In this document: one piece after another, positions 44,848 through 53,476 of the stretch | Numbering within the stretch: the stretch's first letter is position 1 | How the letters are laid out: the number at the start of each line of letters is the position of its first letter | Assembly: GCA_003797895.1 (NCBI GenBank) | Contig: RKQB01000006.1 | Location: forward strand, 248,001 to 312,000 | DNA length: 64,000 bases | Origin: Cyclobacteriaceae bacterium YHN15 | GTDB lineage: Bacteria; Bacteroidota; Bacteroidia; Cytophagales; Cyclobacteriaceae | Direction: 5' to 3' | Notes under the pieces: model-generated | The model's database searches: none | What the model saw: the letters and a program-made list of their open reading frames with translations, nothing else | What the model was told of the DNA's origin: nothing | Position numbers and translations under genes: made by a program

Positions 44848-45945
44848 ATGATAAAGATAACTTTAGTAGCAGGGGCAAGGCCGAATTTTATGAAAATAGC
44901 CCCGATAATACATGCCATTAAGGCCCAACAAGAAAAAAAGGCACCCATTTCCTATCGCTTGGTCCATACAGGTCAGCACTATGACAAAAAAATGTCAGGT
45001 GATTTTTTTGATCAACTGAACATTCCTGAACCTGATGCCAACCTTGGTGGAGGTGGTGGAACACAAGCTGAGCAAACGGCAGCTATCATGGTTTCATTTG
45101 AGAAGGAATTGATGGCAAATAGACCAGATTTGGTGATTGTGGTGGGGGATGTGACCTCGACTTTGGCATGTTCTATTGCAGCAAAAAAGCTTGTGATTGA
45201 TGTGGCCCATGTAGAAGGAGGAATTCGCTCCGGTGATTTAAGTATGCCGGAAGAAATCAATAGGATGGTAACGGACAGCATTACGGATCATTTTTTTACC
45301 ACCTCAGAAATAGCAAATAATAACCTTAGAAAGTTGGGTTTTCTTGAAAGCAGCATCCATTTTGTAGGAAACACCATGATTGATACCCTAAAGGCAAATA
45401 TGCCAAGGTTCAAGAAACCCGAAGGGGAAATTTTTGATTCCCTTCAAGCTAAGTCCTATTTTGTCATGACCATGCACAGGCCTGCCAATGTGGATCAGGA
45501 GGAGAAACTTAAGGAAATGATAAATGCCATAATGGAGGGGACAAAAGGACTACCGGTGGTTTTCCCGGTCCATCCCCGTACCGCCAAAAACCTTGAGAAT
45601 TTAGGAATATCCAATCCAAACCTTTTGATGACGGATCCTTTATCCTATTTGGAATTCAATTACCTGGTGAAGAATGCCAAAGGGGTGATTACTGATTCAG
45701 GAGGTATCACTGAGGAAGCTTCTGTAATGAATGTTCCTTGTATAACCCTTAGAGATAATACAGAAAGGGCTGAAACAATTCAATTGGGGACAAATGAATT
45801 AATTGGTACCGATCCTAAAAAATTGGCCCCTTATCTAGAAAAATTAATGAAAGGTGAATGGAAAGAGTATAAAGGTATTCCGTTATGGGACGGTAAAACT
45901 TCAGAGAGAATAGTGGAGAAAATCCTTGAAATTTATTCCAGATAA
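44848..45945 (+). CDS. wecB: Non-hydrolysing UDP-GlcNAc 2-epimerase
   Basis: A 365-residue enzyme with the family motifs GARPNFMKIAPII, VVGDVTSTLACSIAAKK, HVEGGIRSGD, PEEINRMVTDSITD, TMHRPANVD, VFPVHPRT and DSGGITEEA. It interconverts UDP-GlcNAc and UDP-ManNAc in the cytoplasm, supplying ManNAc for surface polysaccharides. It is divergent from the lipoprotein-Wzi pair, which fits a shared envelope role. Confidence 0.93.
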   Translation: MIKITLVAGARPNFMKIAPIIHAIKAQQEKKAPISYRLVHTGQHYDKKMSGDFFDQLNIPEPDANLGGGGGTQAEQTAAIMVSFEKELMANRPDLVIVVGDVTSTLACSIAAKKLVIDVAHVEGGIRSGDLSMPEEINRMVTDSITDHFFTTSEIANNNLRKLGFLESSIHFVGNTMIDTLKANMPRFKKPEGEIFDSLQAKSYFVMTMHRPANVDQEEKLKEMINAIMEGTKGLPVVFPVHPRTAKNLENLGISNPNLLMTDPLSYLEFNYLVKNAKGVITDSGGITEEASVMNVPCITLRDNTERAETIQLGTNELIGTDPKKLAPYLEKLMKGEWKEYKGIPLWDGKTSERIVEKILEIYSR

Positions 45946-46038
45946 AAAAAATCAAGTTTACCTGAAAACTTAACTTAATCTTTTTTCTGCGACGCTAAAT
46001 TATAGGTACATTAGAAAGGATTTTTATCACTAAATACC

Positions 46039-47517
46039 ATGCAGTCAGATTTGGATTATATCAAAGAGCAGCTTAATCGACTGGAAGAAAGAATGCTTAA
46101 GGAATTGGATTCCAGGAAAGAATTCATCCACAGTCTCCATCCAGAGCAACAGGATTCTGCAAGAAATCTGATCCATTACCTTGCGCTCAGAAATGAAGAT
46201 ATCAGGGAGCTCCAGGATCTTTTGCATGTGTATGGGTTATCTTCTTTAGCAAGTTCAGAGAGCCACATCCATAGGCAGCTTCAAGCCATCAGTGAAAGGC
46301 TTGGCCATACGTATAAAGAAGAAGAAATTGATATCTGTTCCTTTCCTTTTAGCAAACTTAAGATGGGGGAAAAGAGCAGGTTGTTGTTTGGTCAAAAAAA
46401 GGAGACGTATATACCCTATGTGATGGTTACATTTGATTCCGGTTTTGCCAATGACTACGCCATGATCAAAAACCTACTCCAAAATGGTATGAATGTGGCC
46501 AGAATAAACTGCGCCCATGATGATGAGGCTACTTGGTCAAAGATGATCAATCAGTTAAAAAAGGCTTGTACTGCAACTGGTTTGGATTGTAAAATATATA
46601 TGGACTTGGCTGGTCCAAAAATAAGAACCAATCTTCTTGGTAAGGGAAAAAATAAGGGAAGAGTCAAAATCCATGAAGGTCAATTGGTTTGGCTTGCAGA
46701 AACAAGAGGAGATTTTGAAAAAGGCGAGGTGATTATTAGCCCAAATGAGGAGGGTATTATACCTATGCTGAAGAAAGGAGATCGGGTATTTATTGATGAT
46801 GGTTTAATTCGATGTGTAGTTGAAAAAATCAAAAAGGACAGAGTAGGTATAAGGGTTATCCGCATTTCTTCCTCAAAAGGTCAGATCAAAGCAGAAAAAG
46901 GTATTAATTTTCCGGATACAACTCTTCAAATTTCTTCTCTGACTGAATTTGATAAGAAATGTCTGCCATTTATATGTGAAAATGCTGACCTCATTGGATA
47001 TTCCTTTGTCAAATCAAAAGAAGATATCAGACAATTGAGAGCAGAATTGAAAAAGCTTGGCGACAACTATCCTAATCTGATCCTCAAAATTGAAACACCG
47101 GACGCAGTGAATAATCTTCCTTCTTTGCTCCTTGAAGGAATGAAGGAAAGGGCTCTTGGATTAATGATAGCCAGAGGAGATTTGGCTGTTGAAATCGGGT
47201 TTGAACGAATGGGAGAAATACAGGAAGAAATTTTATGGATTTGTGAAGCAGCCCATATACCTGTAGTTTGGGCCACCCAGGTTTTAGAAAGCCTACATAA
47301 AGTTGGCATGGCGACAAGGTCGGAGATTACGGATGCAGGCCACGCGGCCCTGGCGGAGTGTGTTATGATAAATAAAGGAGAATATACGATAGAAGTGATG
47401 GAAACTTTAAGAGACATAGTACAAAGAGCCTCTACCCACAGGATTAAAAAGAGATTTACTTTCAGAACCCTCAAGATCGCAGAAAGGTTTTTCAACTCCG
47501 AAAGCAAAAGCCTTTGA
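46039..47517 (+). CDS. Atypical pyruvate kinase with N-terminal extension and no C-terminal allosteric domain
   Basis: A 492-residue protein. Residues 1-110 form a helical, probably coiled extension absent from standard pyruvate kinases. The catalytic barrel starts at YVMVTFDSG, where the usual TxGP motif is changed. NVARINCAH (155-160) replaces the usual ARxNxSH. YMDLAGPKIRT, LKIETPDAVNN, MIARGDLAVEIG, ATQVLESL and ATRSEITDAGHA match the rest of the active site. The C-terminal domain that binds fructose bisphosphate is missing. It is convergent with two polyphosphate kinases. Whether it makes pyruvate or acts on another enol-phosphate is open. Confidence 0.8.
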   Translation: MQSDLDYIKEQLNRLEERMLKELDSRKEFIHSLHPEQQDSARNLIHYLALRNEDIRELQDLLHVYGLSSLASSESHIHRQLQAISERLGHTYKEEEIDICSFPFSKLKMGEKSRLLFGQKKETYIPYVMVTFDSGFANDYAMIKNLLQNGMNVARINCAHDDEATWSKMINQLKKACTATGLDCKIYMDLAGPKIRTNLLGKGKNKGRVKIHEGQLVWLAETRGDFEKGEVIISPNEEGIIPMLKKGDRVFIDDGLIRCVVEKIKKDRVGIRVIRISSSKGQIKAEKGINFPDTTLQISSLTEFDKKCLPFICENADLIGYSFVKSKEDIRQLRAELKKLGDNYPNLILKIETPDAVNNLPSLLLEGMKERALGLMIARGDLAVEIGFERMGEIQEEILWICEAAHIPVVWATQVLESLHKVGMATRSEITDAGHAALAECVMINKGEYTIEVMETLRDIVQRASTHRIKKRFTFRTLKIAERFFNSESKSL

Positions 47518-47538
47518 TATCGGCATTTTAAGGATTTC

Positions 47539-48315
47539 CTATTTATTTTTTTGGTAAGGGATGGATTCGAGTAAATGCTCAGCAGCTGCAATCAATTCCA
47601 ATTCCCTGGTTTCTTCATCAATTTCAATCCATGGTGCGTGAGGTGTGTTTGTTTTTTCAAACATAGCATCTTTGAGCTTCTTATATTGCTTCCAGAATTT
47701 TTTTGTGTCTTTAATCCAGTGCTCAGTTTTCCACCTGGTGAGTGGGGATTTATGAAGTTCTTTATAGCGGTCTGCTTGTTCCTCCGGACTGACTGTGAAA
47801 TAGAATTTTATCAAAGTTATTTCCGAATCGACCAACATTTTATCAAAATTATTTACTTGGTCCATAAATTGCTCATATTGTTCTTCGGAACATATCCCCA
47901 AAATTGGTTCAAACAGCGCTCTGTTATACCAGCTTCTGTCCCAAAAAACCATTTCTCCTGCCTGGGGCAATTTTTCAATGAATTTTTTAAAGTAATACCC
48001 CCCATCATCCTCTTGACCTGAATAAGGTAAGTTGACTTCAACTCTAAAATGCCTGGGATTATTGTGAGAAAGGATTTTTCGGATAATGGTACTTTTTTCT
48101 GATGAATCCCCGCCATGAAATAAAACCATTACTCTTTTGTTATTGGCAATAACCCAAAGTTGAAGCTTTACCAATTCAGCTTGAATTTCCCTTAATTTAA
48201 GCTCATGCCTGGTCTCTGTAAGGACCTTTTGAAGGTTGATTCTTTTATTGGCCAATAAGTGCTTTAGTCCTATTTTAGAGTTTAAAACCTCTAAATCTTC
48301 ATTTGTAAGTTCCAT
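47539..48315 (-). CDS. PPK2-like protein with altered P-loop
   Basis: A 258-residue protein that follows the canonical PPK2 by five bases. It keeps WDRSWYNRALFEPILG (Walker B region), the final WIEID and overall length, but the Walker A loop reads HGGDSSEKST (67-76) where canonical PPK2 has EGRDAAGKGG. The lid region, YKELHKSPLTRWK, is also changed. It may have altered substrate specificity, be a regulatory partner of the upstream enzyme, or be losing activity. Confidence 0.82.
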   Translation of the reverse strand: MELTNEDLEVLNSKIGLKHLLANKRINLQKVLTETRHELKLREIQAELVKLQLWVIANNKRVMVLFHGGDSSEKSTIIRKILSHNNPRHFRVEVNLPYSGQEDDGGYYFKKFIEKLPQAGEMVFWDRSWYNRALFEPILGICSEEQYEQFMDQVNNFDKMLVDSEITLIKFYFTVSPEEQADRYKELHKSPLTRWKTEHWIKDTKKFWKQYKKLKDAMFEKTNTPHAPWIEIDEETRELELIAAAEHLLESIPYQKNK

Positions 48316-48320
48316 ACTTA

Positions 48321-49166
48321 TTAAAGGTCAAATTTTTTATTTTTTCGGTAATACCTATAGACTACATTGGGATTTGTCTTCAATTCAACCTTTGTTTTTC
48401 CCTTTCCTGAATATTTGAACCTGGATAAAACATACCTTAGGCTTTCTAATCTAGCCTCTTCCTTGTCATTGGTCTCAACTATAATCCATGGGCTAAAAGA
48501 TGTATGGGTTTCGGTAAACATCAGCTCTTTGTATTCGGTAAACTTATCCCAAAGTTCCTGTCCTTTTAAGTCCACAGGACTGAACTTCCATTCCTTGAGC
48601 GGGTTTCCCAACCTGCCTTCGAATCGTTTTTGTTGTTCTTCCTTACTTATATCAAACCAAAATTTAATGACAGAAATGCCGTCTTCGTAAAGCATATGCT
48701 CAAAATTGGGAAGTTGCCTCATAAAAACTTCGTATTGCTTTTCTGTGCAGAATCCCATTACAGGTTCCACAACTGCGCGGTTGTACCAACTCCTATCAAA
48801 AAATTTAATTTGTCCCCGATTAGGCAGAACCTCAATATACCTTTGAAAATACCACTGCCCTCTTTCAATATCTGTTGGTTTGCTTAATGCGACCACACCA
48901 CTTGTGTTGGGATTAAGATGTTCAACAAACCGCTTAATTGACCCACCTTTCCCAGCAGCATCTCTTCCTTCAAAAATAACAGCCACGCGAAGTTGTTTTT
49001 CCTCAACATATTCTTGAAGTAATGCAAGCTCCGTTTGAAGAAGCTTTAATTCTTCCTCATACTTTGCCCTTTTCAATGCCTTTTTGAGATTGATACCTTC
49101 TTTTTTTGCCAAGGCTACCAACTCTTTTCTGGATTTGGCACTTTCTAATTGTTCTGGGGTAAACAT
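48321..49166 (-). CDS. ppk2: Polyphosphate kinase 2
   Basis: A 281-residue protein with Walker A EGRDAAGKGG at residues 66-75, Walker B FFDRSWYNRAVVEPVMG, the lid segment RFEGRLGNPLKEWKFSPVD and the final SPWIIVET. PPK2 enzymes move phosphate between polyphosphate and nucleoside di- or monophosphates. It is the first gene of a two-gene unit with an altered paralogue. Confidence 0.92.
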   Translation of the reverse strand: MFTPEQLESAKSRKELVALAKKEGINLKKALKRAKYEEELKLLQTELALLQEYVEEKQLRVAVIFEGRDAAGKGGSIKRFVEHLNPNTSGVVALSKPTDIERGQWYFQRYIEVLPNRGQIKFFDRSWYNRAVVEPVMGFCTEKQYEVFMRQLPNFEHMLYEDGISVIKFWFDISKEEQQKRFEGRLGNPLKEWKFSPVDLKGQELWDKFTEYKELMFTETHTSFSPWIIVETNDKEEARLESLRYVLSRFKYSGKGKTKVELKTNPNVVYRYYRKNKKFDL

Positions 49167-49285
49167 AAAAATTTAGATTTAGCTTATATAACTAAATTTT
49201 AATATTATGATTGGATATTCCAAGTAAAAAGAAACTTATTCTCAATCTAATTATCCTAAAAACTGAAATCCATCAAGGGAAAACC

Positions 49286-49999
49286 TTAGTCCTCTTTAAG
49301 AATATTTACCTTACCGGTTTCCAAATCGTATACGGCACCCACAATCCTTAACTTTTTTTGTTGTATGAGGCTGTCCACATTTGGGATGGTTTTTTTAATC
49401 GTGTGCACTCCATGAAGTACATTTGCTTCAACGGCTTTTTCAAAAAAATTCGGTATATCCCTTGGTAAGGCCTTTTCCTCCTCTTCTGCATCTATAAAAT
49501 CAATGATTTTTTGGATATATTCAGAATAGACATGTGAATGATCATGATCTTGGTCCACAAATGCCCCGATTGCCCCGCAATTGGTATGGCCCAAAATTAT
49601 TATCAAAGGGACTTCAAGTACCTCTATGGCATATTCCAAACTGCCAATTTCATAATCCCCCACAATATTTCCAGCATTTCTAATTACGAACAGATCACCT
49701 AGCCCTTGATCAAAAATCAATTCGGGAGGAACTCTCGAATCAGAACAGCTTACCACTGCAGCAACGGGATGCTGTCCTCTGTTAAGTTCGCGCAAACGGT
49801 CCAGTGTTTGGTCTGGATGTAAAGGATGGTCTTCAGCAAATCTTTCATTTCCTTCAAGAAGATAATCCATCAATTGTTCTCTTGGAACTTCTTCAATTTT
49901 TGGGACTTCTTGAATACTGTTATAACCAAATAACAGTGCGATTATTCCTAACGGAAGTAACCAAATTAGTGGCGAAAGCTTTTTTGTATATCTTTTCAT
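49286..49999 (-). CDS. Membrane-anchored or exported beta-carbonic anhydrase
   Basis: The start is set at ATG 49999 (MKRYTKKLSPLIWLLPLGII); an ATG at 50029 is possible. One N-terminal hydrophobic segment is followed by the beta-class enzyme. Zinc ligands are in SCSDSRVPPE and GHTNCGAIGA, and the catalytic Asp-Arg pair is intact. It interconverts CO2 and bicarbonate outside the cytoplasm. It is separate from its neighbours. Confidence 0.9.
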   Translation of the reverse strand: MKRYTKKLSPLIWLLPLGIIALLFGYNSIQEVPKIEEVPREQLMDYLLEGNERFAEDHPLHPDQTLDRLRELNRGQHPVAAVVSCSDSRVPPELIFDQGLGDLFVIRNAGNIVGDYEIGSLEYAIEVLEVPLIIILGHTNCGAIGAFVDQDHDHSHVYSEYIQKIIDFIDAEEEEKALPRDIPNFFEKAVEANVLHGVHTIKKTIPNVDSLIQQKKLRIVGAVYDLETGKVNILKED

Positions 50000-50114
50000 G
50001 GCATAAGTCATCAACTGACTTCCATGCAAAATTCAAATAAATCTTAGGTTTTAGATGTGAGAATGATCACACAAATTGGTTTTGAGAATGAAAAATATTT
50101 TAAAAAAAAGTAGC

Positions 50115-52283
50115 TTATTCAATAACAAGCCAAGTGTAACCATCAGGTGGAATATTGACCTCAATGGATAACTCTGATTTTTTGTTTAAGGGGTAATTTT
50201 TGAACCCTTTTCCTTCTACACTGACTTCCGCCTTGGTATGCAATCCGGTATAATAAAGGGGGATTGTAAGGTTTTTTTCTAGTTTTCTGTCTGTTGGATT
50301 AAATAACATGACCAAAGCCTTTTCTTTCCCCTTAGGATCCACATGCATCCAGCCATCCCAATCGCGACCATCTGCTCGTCTCAACCGGATAATGTCAGCA
50401 TTTAAAATATCCCTGTATTTTTTATACCATTCAATTACAGAAACCACCATTTCTTTGGTTTCCTCTGTATCATATAATCTAGGTCCACGATAACAGGCCT
50501 GTACTCCCGCCCCATAATATTGCATCATCAACTGTTTGTAATCTTCCAAATGTTCACTCAAAGGTTCCAATACGGCATCTTTTCCTCCACCATGATAAGC
50601 GGTAAGAGGAACAAATCCCCATCCCATGGAAGGTGTTTTCTCCCAGGTTCCGTCAAAAATATTCTGCCTGTTGAGGATTTTTTGTTGTTCCCTAGGTAAG
50701 GAAAAATTGACTTCCCGATAACCAAGGGCAATTTTATGGGTGCCATCCAAGAAATACCAATCAGGGGCATTGATATAAATTCCCCTGGCATTCATCCACT
50801 GATACAACTCTTTTTGTAATTGAAACTGTACCCATTGAGAATCATGAAGGCCTTCGTGTCCGGGGTGGGATGTTGATGCACAAACATCACCTGGATAAGG
50901 ACCGTCATTCTCAAAAATATCAAAACCTGTTTTTTCAAAGAAATATTTGAGTTTGTCCAGATAATCCAACCCCCATTGACTGGCAAGGCATGGGGCATTT
51001 CCAAAGAAGGCTCCTCCAGGTTTGCCAGTTAATCTACTGATCACATCATGTTCAGGACTGATGGTTCTGGAACTGAAAAGGGAGTATCCTCCGATTTTAA
51101 CTCCTTTTTCATGTGCATAATCTGCCAAAGCTTTCCACCTTTTTATATTTTCTTCTGAAGTATCTTCCATGTTTATGTGGCTACCGAAGCTTAGGATCAA
51201 TGCTTCATAACCTGTGGCAACACATTGGTCAATGGCATTTATCACTTCTTCATCAGTTTTGCTGACCACATGCATAAAAATGGGATTTTGTAATACCCAA
51301 GGAGCCAACGCTCTATACATCTTCCTTCTGGCCAATCCATTTCTTTCCCTGTCATAACTGTCCAAAACAAGTTCATAGGTTCGTATAGATTTAAAATTCT
51401 CTCCGGGATTTAATTTAATACCAACTCCCTCATCTGGATATACTTTCATTATACTTGGTGTGAGCAAGTCATAATTTACCTGGGAAGTGTAGAAAGGATC
51501 AGCTTTCCAGTGAGTAGCCTGACTACTAAGTTCGGCATGCATCGCATTGTTAAATGCAAAATTGTTTTCCACATATAAATGGTGGGGTTTTTTCATTTTA
51601 TCAGTACTTCCCACAACGGCTGACTCCTCCTCTACTACAGCAAGAATTTCATTGACAACCTGGTTGATTTCTACGGGACTAGCACCATTGTTTTCCAAGG
51701 TGAGATATTTTCCTATTAAAGGTAAATTATCGAAGATTTCATAATGTATGCTCAGTGTTAGTCCCCTAAAAGCCGGATGGGCATAATTGAAAGTTACTTT
51801 TTTGCCGGAAGCATCTTTTTTATGGCTAGTCCAAAAATTTGTATTTGTTGGAAAATGAAATGTAATTTCTGACTGTACCATAGATTGGTATTGAAAATCA
51901 TCTGATGATCCTTGCATGTCCTTGAGCCATTCTTTTTTGAAATAGGCTCTTTCTTTCTGACCGTATAACCCACCGACATTGTACGTTTTTCCATTCAAAG
52001 TGATCGAAGCCTCCGGCATTACTGTCCTGAGCATCTGCGTCTCCGTCATCAGGTTGGTGAAATCAGTACAGGCAAGGTTAGTACCTATAAAAAAAGTCCT
52101 TTGTATTAGCCCATTGCTTATCTGAATTTCTTGGTTATCAGTAATTCTTACTTCGCTTTTGCGCAATTTTCCGTCAATTAACCAATCCTCAGTCTCATGC
52201 TTTACTGTATTGCAGGACTGGGTTAAGGTTACTAAGAAGGAAATAAAAATAAGATAAATTGGATATTTTAGGTTCGGCATCAT
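50115..52283 (-). CDS. Putative exported glycosidase, clan GH-D (alpha-galactosidase) like
   Basis: A 722-residue protein with a lipoprotein-like signal (TLTQSCNTV). Residues about 30-320 are a beta-sandwich, then a TIM-barrel with GYSLFSSR and FDIFENDGPYPG, the place where GH36/GH27 enzymes carry the KxDxN nucleophile; here it reads ENDG. A small C-terminal beta domain follows (LVMLFNPTDRKLEKNLTIPL). The fold call is by pattern only. It lies 93 bases downstream of a sugar isomerase gene on the same strand and may belong to that operon. Confidence 0.55.
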   Translation of the reverse strand: MMPNLKYPIYLIFISFLVTLTQSCNTVKHETEDWLIDGKLRKSEVRITDNQEIQISNGLIQRTFFIGTNLACTDFTNLMTETQMLRTVMPEASITLNGKTYNVGGLYGQKERAYFKKEWLKDMQGSSDDFQYQSMVQSEITFHFPTNTNFWTSHKKDASGKKVTFNYAHPAFRGLTLSIHYEIFDNLPLIGKYLTLENNGASPVEINQVVNEILAVVEEESAVVGSTDKMKKPHHLYVENNFAFNNAMHAELSSQATHWKADPFYTSQVNYDLLTPSIMKVYPDEGVGIKLNPGENFKSIRTYELVLDSYDRERNGLARRKMYRALAPWVLQNPIFMHVVSKTDEEVINAIDQCVATGYEALILSFGSHINMEDTSEENIKRWKALADYAHEKGVKIGGYSLFSSRTISPEHDVISRLTGKPGGAFFGNAPCLASQWGLDYLDKLKYFFEKTGFDIFENDGPYPGDVCASTSHPGHEGLHDSQWVQFQLQKELYQWMNARGIYINAPDWYFLDGTHKIALGYREVNFSLPREQQKILNRQNIFDGTWEKTPSMGWGFVPLTAYHGGGKDAVLEPLSEHLEDYKQLMMQYYGAGVQACYRGPRLYDTEETKEMVVSVIEWYKKYRDILNADIIRLRRADGRDWDGWMHVDPKGKEKALVMLFNPTDRKLEKNLTIPLYYTGLHTKAEVSVEGKGFKNYPLNKKSELSIEVNIPPDGYTWLVIE

Positions 52284-52376
52284 AGTTCATCTGGGCAAGA
52301 AATTTATCTCGTCAATTTATTTCAATCGTTACAGGGTAAACTTAAAATTTAAATCCAGGTAATATACTATCTGTAC

Positions 52377-53294
52377 CTAAGGTAAATATTGTTTTAAATA
52401 ATTCCTGCTGGTCAGTATGGCTTTAAATTTATCTTCTTCGGTTTTTTCATAGGCTTTGTCCTCCACTTCTATACAAACCGGGCCCCTGTATCCCACAGAA
52501 GTCAGTGCAGAAAAGAAATTGCTCCAATTAACATCCCCCAAGCCAGGTAGTTTGGGAGAGTGGTATTCCAAAGGATGCGCCATAGTACCCACCCTGTTGA
52601 GTTTATCCCGATACACTTTGGCATCCTTGAGATGGACGTGGAAAAGTTTGTCTTTGTAATCGTAGATAGGCTGGATCTCATCCATCTGCTGCCAAACCAA
52701 GTGGGAGGGATCGTAATTCAATCCAAAATTATTGGAAGGAATAATGGAAAACATTTCATCCCAAATAGCGGGGGTATGCGCCAGGTTTTTTCCGCTTGGC
52801 CATTCGTCGGCAGTAAAATACATAGGGCAGTTTTCAATGGCTATTTTGATACCATGATCCTCGGCAAATTTGATGATGGCTGGCCATTTTTTGGCAAAAG
52901 TTTTCAGGTTTTCGGAAATGCTTTTGGTATGGTCGGCACCAATAAATGTGTTGACAACGCCAAGGTCCATTTGGCTTGCTGCTTGGATGACCTTTTTGAT
53001 ATGGGCCAAATAGTAGTCACTTTTTTCGGGATCACCGTCCAAAGGATTGGGGTAATAGCCAAGTCCAGAGATATATATGCCTCTGTTTCCGACATATTCC
53101 TGGATATAGGCAATCTTAGCTTCATCCAAGTTATCCACATCAATGTGTGTGATACCTGCATACCTTCTTTCGGCTTTGCCTTTAGGCCAACACATGATTT
53201 CCACACATTCGAATTGGTTGGCGGCAGCAAAATCAACGACTTCTTCAAAAGAATTTTCGGCAAGAATGGCACTTACAAATCCAAGGTTAAGCAT
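52377..53294 (-). CDS. Cytoplasmic sugar phosphate isomerase/epimerase-like TIM-barrel protein
   Basis: A 305-residue xylose-isomerase-like barrel without a signal peptide. The four metal ligands are visible in IAIENCPM, NYDPSHLVW, FHVHLKDA and VCIEVED, which is the IolE/IolI or hydroxypyruvate-isomerase layout. It follows the PfkB gene after a 182-base stretch filled with a REP-like repeat, and is probably part of the GntR-deoC-kinase system. The substrate is unknown. Confidence 0.85.
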   Translation of the reverse strand: MLNLGFVSAILAENSFEEVVDFAAANQFECVEIMCWPKGKAERRYAGITHIDVDNLDEAKIAYIQEYVGNRGIYISGLGYYPNPLDGDPEKSDYYLAHIKKVIQAASQMDLGVVNTFIGADHTKSISENLKTFAKKWPAIIKFAEDHGIKIAIENCPMYFTADEWPSGKNLAHTPAIWDEMFSIIPSNNFGLNYDPSHLVWQQMDEIQPIYDYKDKLFHVHLKDAKVYRDKLNRVGTMAHPLEYHSPKLPGLGDVNWSNFFSALTSVGYRGPVCIEVEDKAYEKTEEDKFKAILTSRNYLKQYLP

Positions 53295-53320
53295 AGGGGA
53301 TATATTTAAGTTGATGTTTT

Positions 53321-53475
53321 ATGGAACGCTGATGACGCGGATCTTACTGATTTTATCTGCGATTATCAGCCCAATCTGCGTCATCAGCGTTCCATCGAAA
53401 ATAACACACAAGTGACGTTTATACAAATAATTCAAATCTGCGACAATCCGCTCAATCAGCGTCATCCGCGTTCCT
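53321..53475. repeat. REP-like element with an 18-bp perfect inverted repeat and a partial second unit
   Basis: ATGGAACGCTGATGACGC (53321-53338) pairs perfectly with its complement at 53378-53395. A related half-unit (AATCAGCGTCATCCGCGTTCC) follows at 53453-53473. It lies between two co-directional genes, where it could form a stable RNA hairpin that protects or separates the mRNAs. It looks like a dispersed genomic repeat; other copies are outside this window. Confidence 0.75.
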
Positions 53476-53476
53476 T

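Noticed and set aside
52560..53309. A 249-codon open frame on the plus strand opposite the isomerase gene
   Set aside because: It mirrors a well-supported minus-strand TIM-barrel gene with intact metal ligands; the frame has no recognisable motif and is an antisense shadow.
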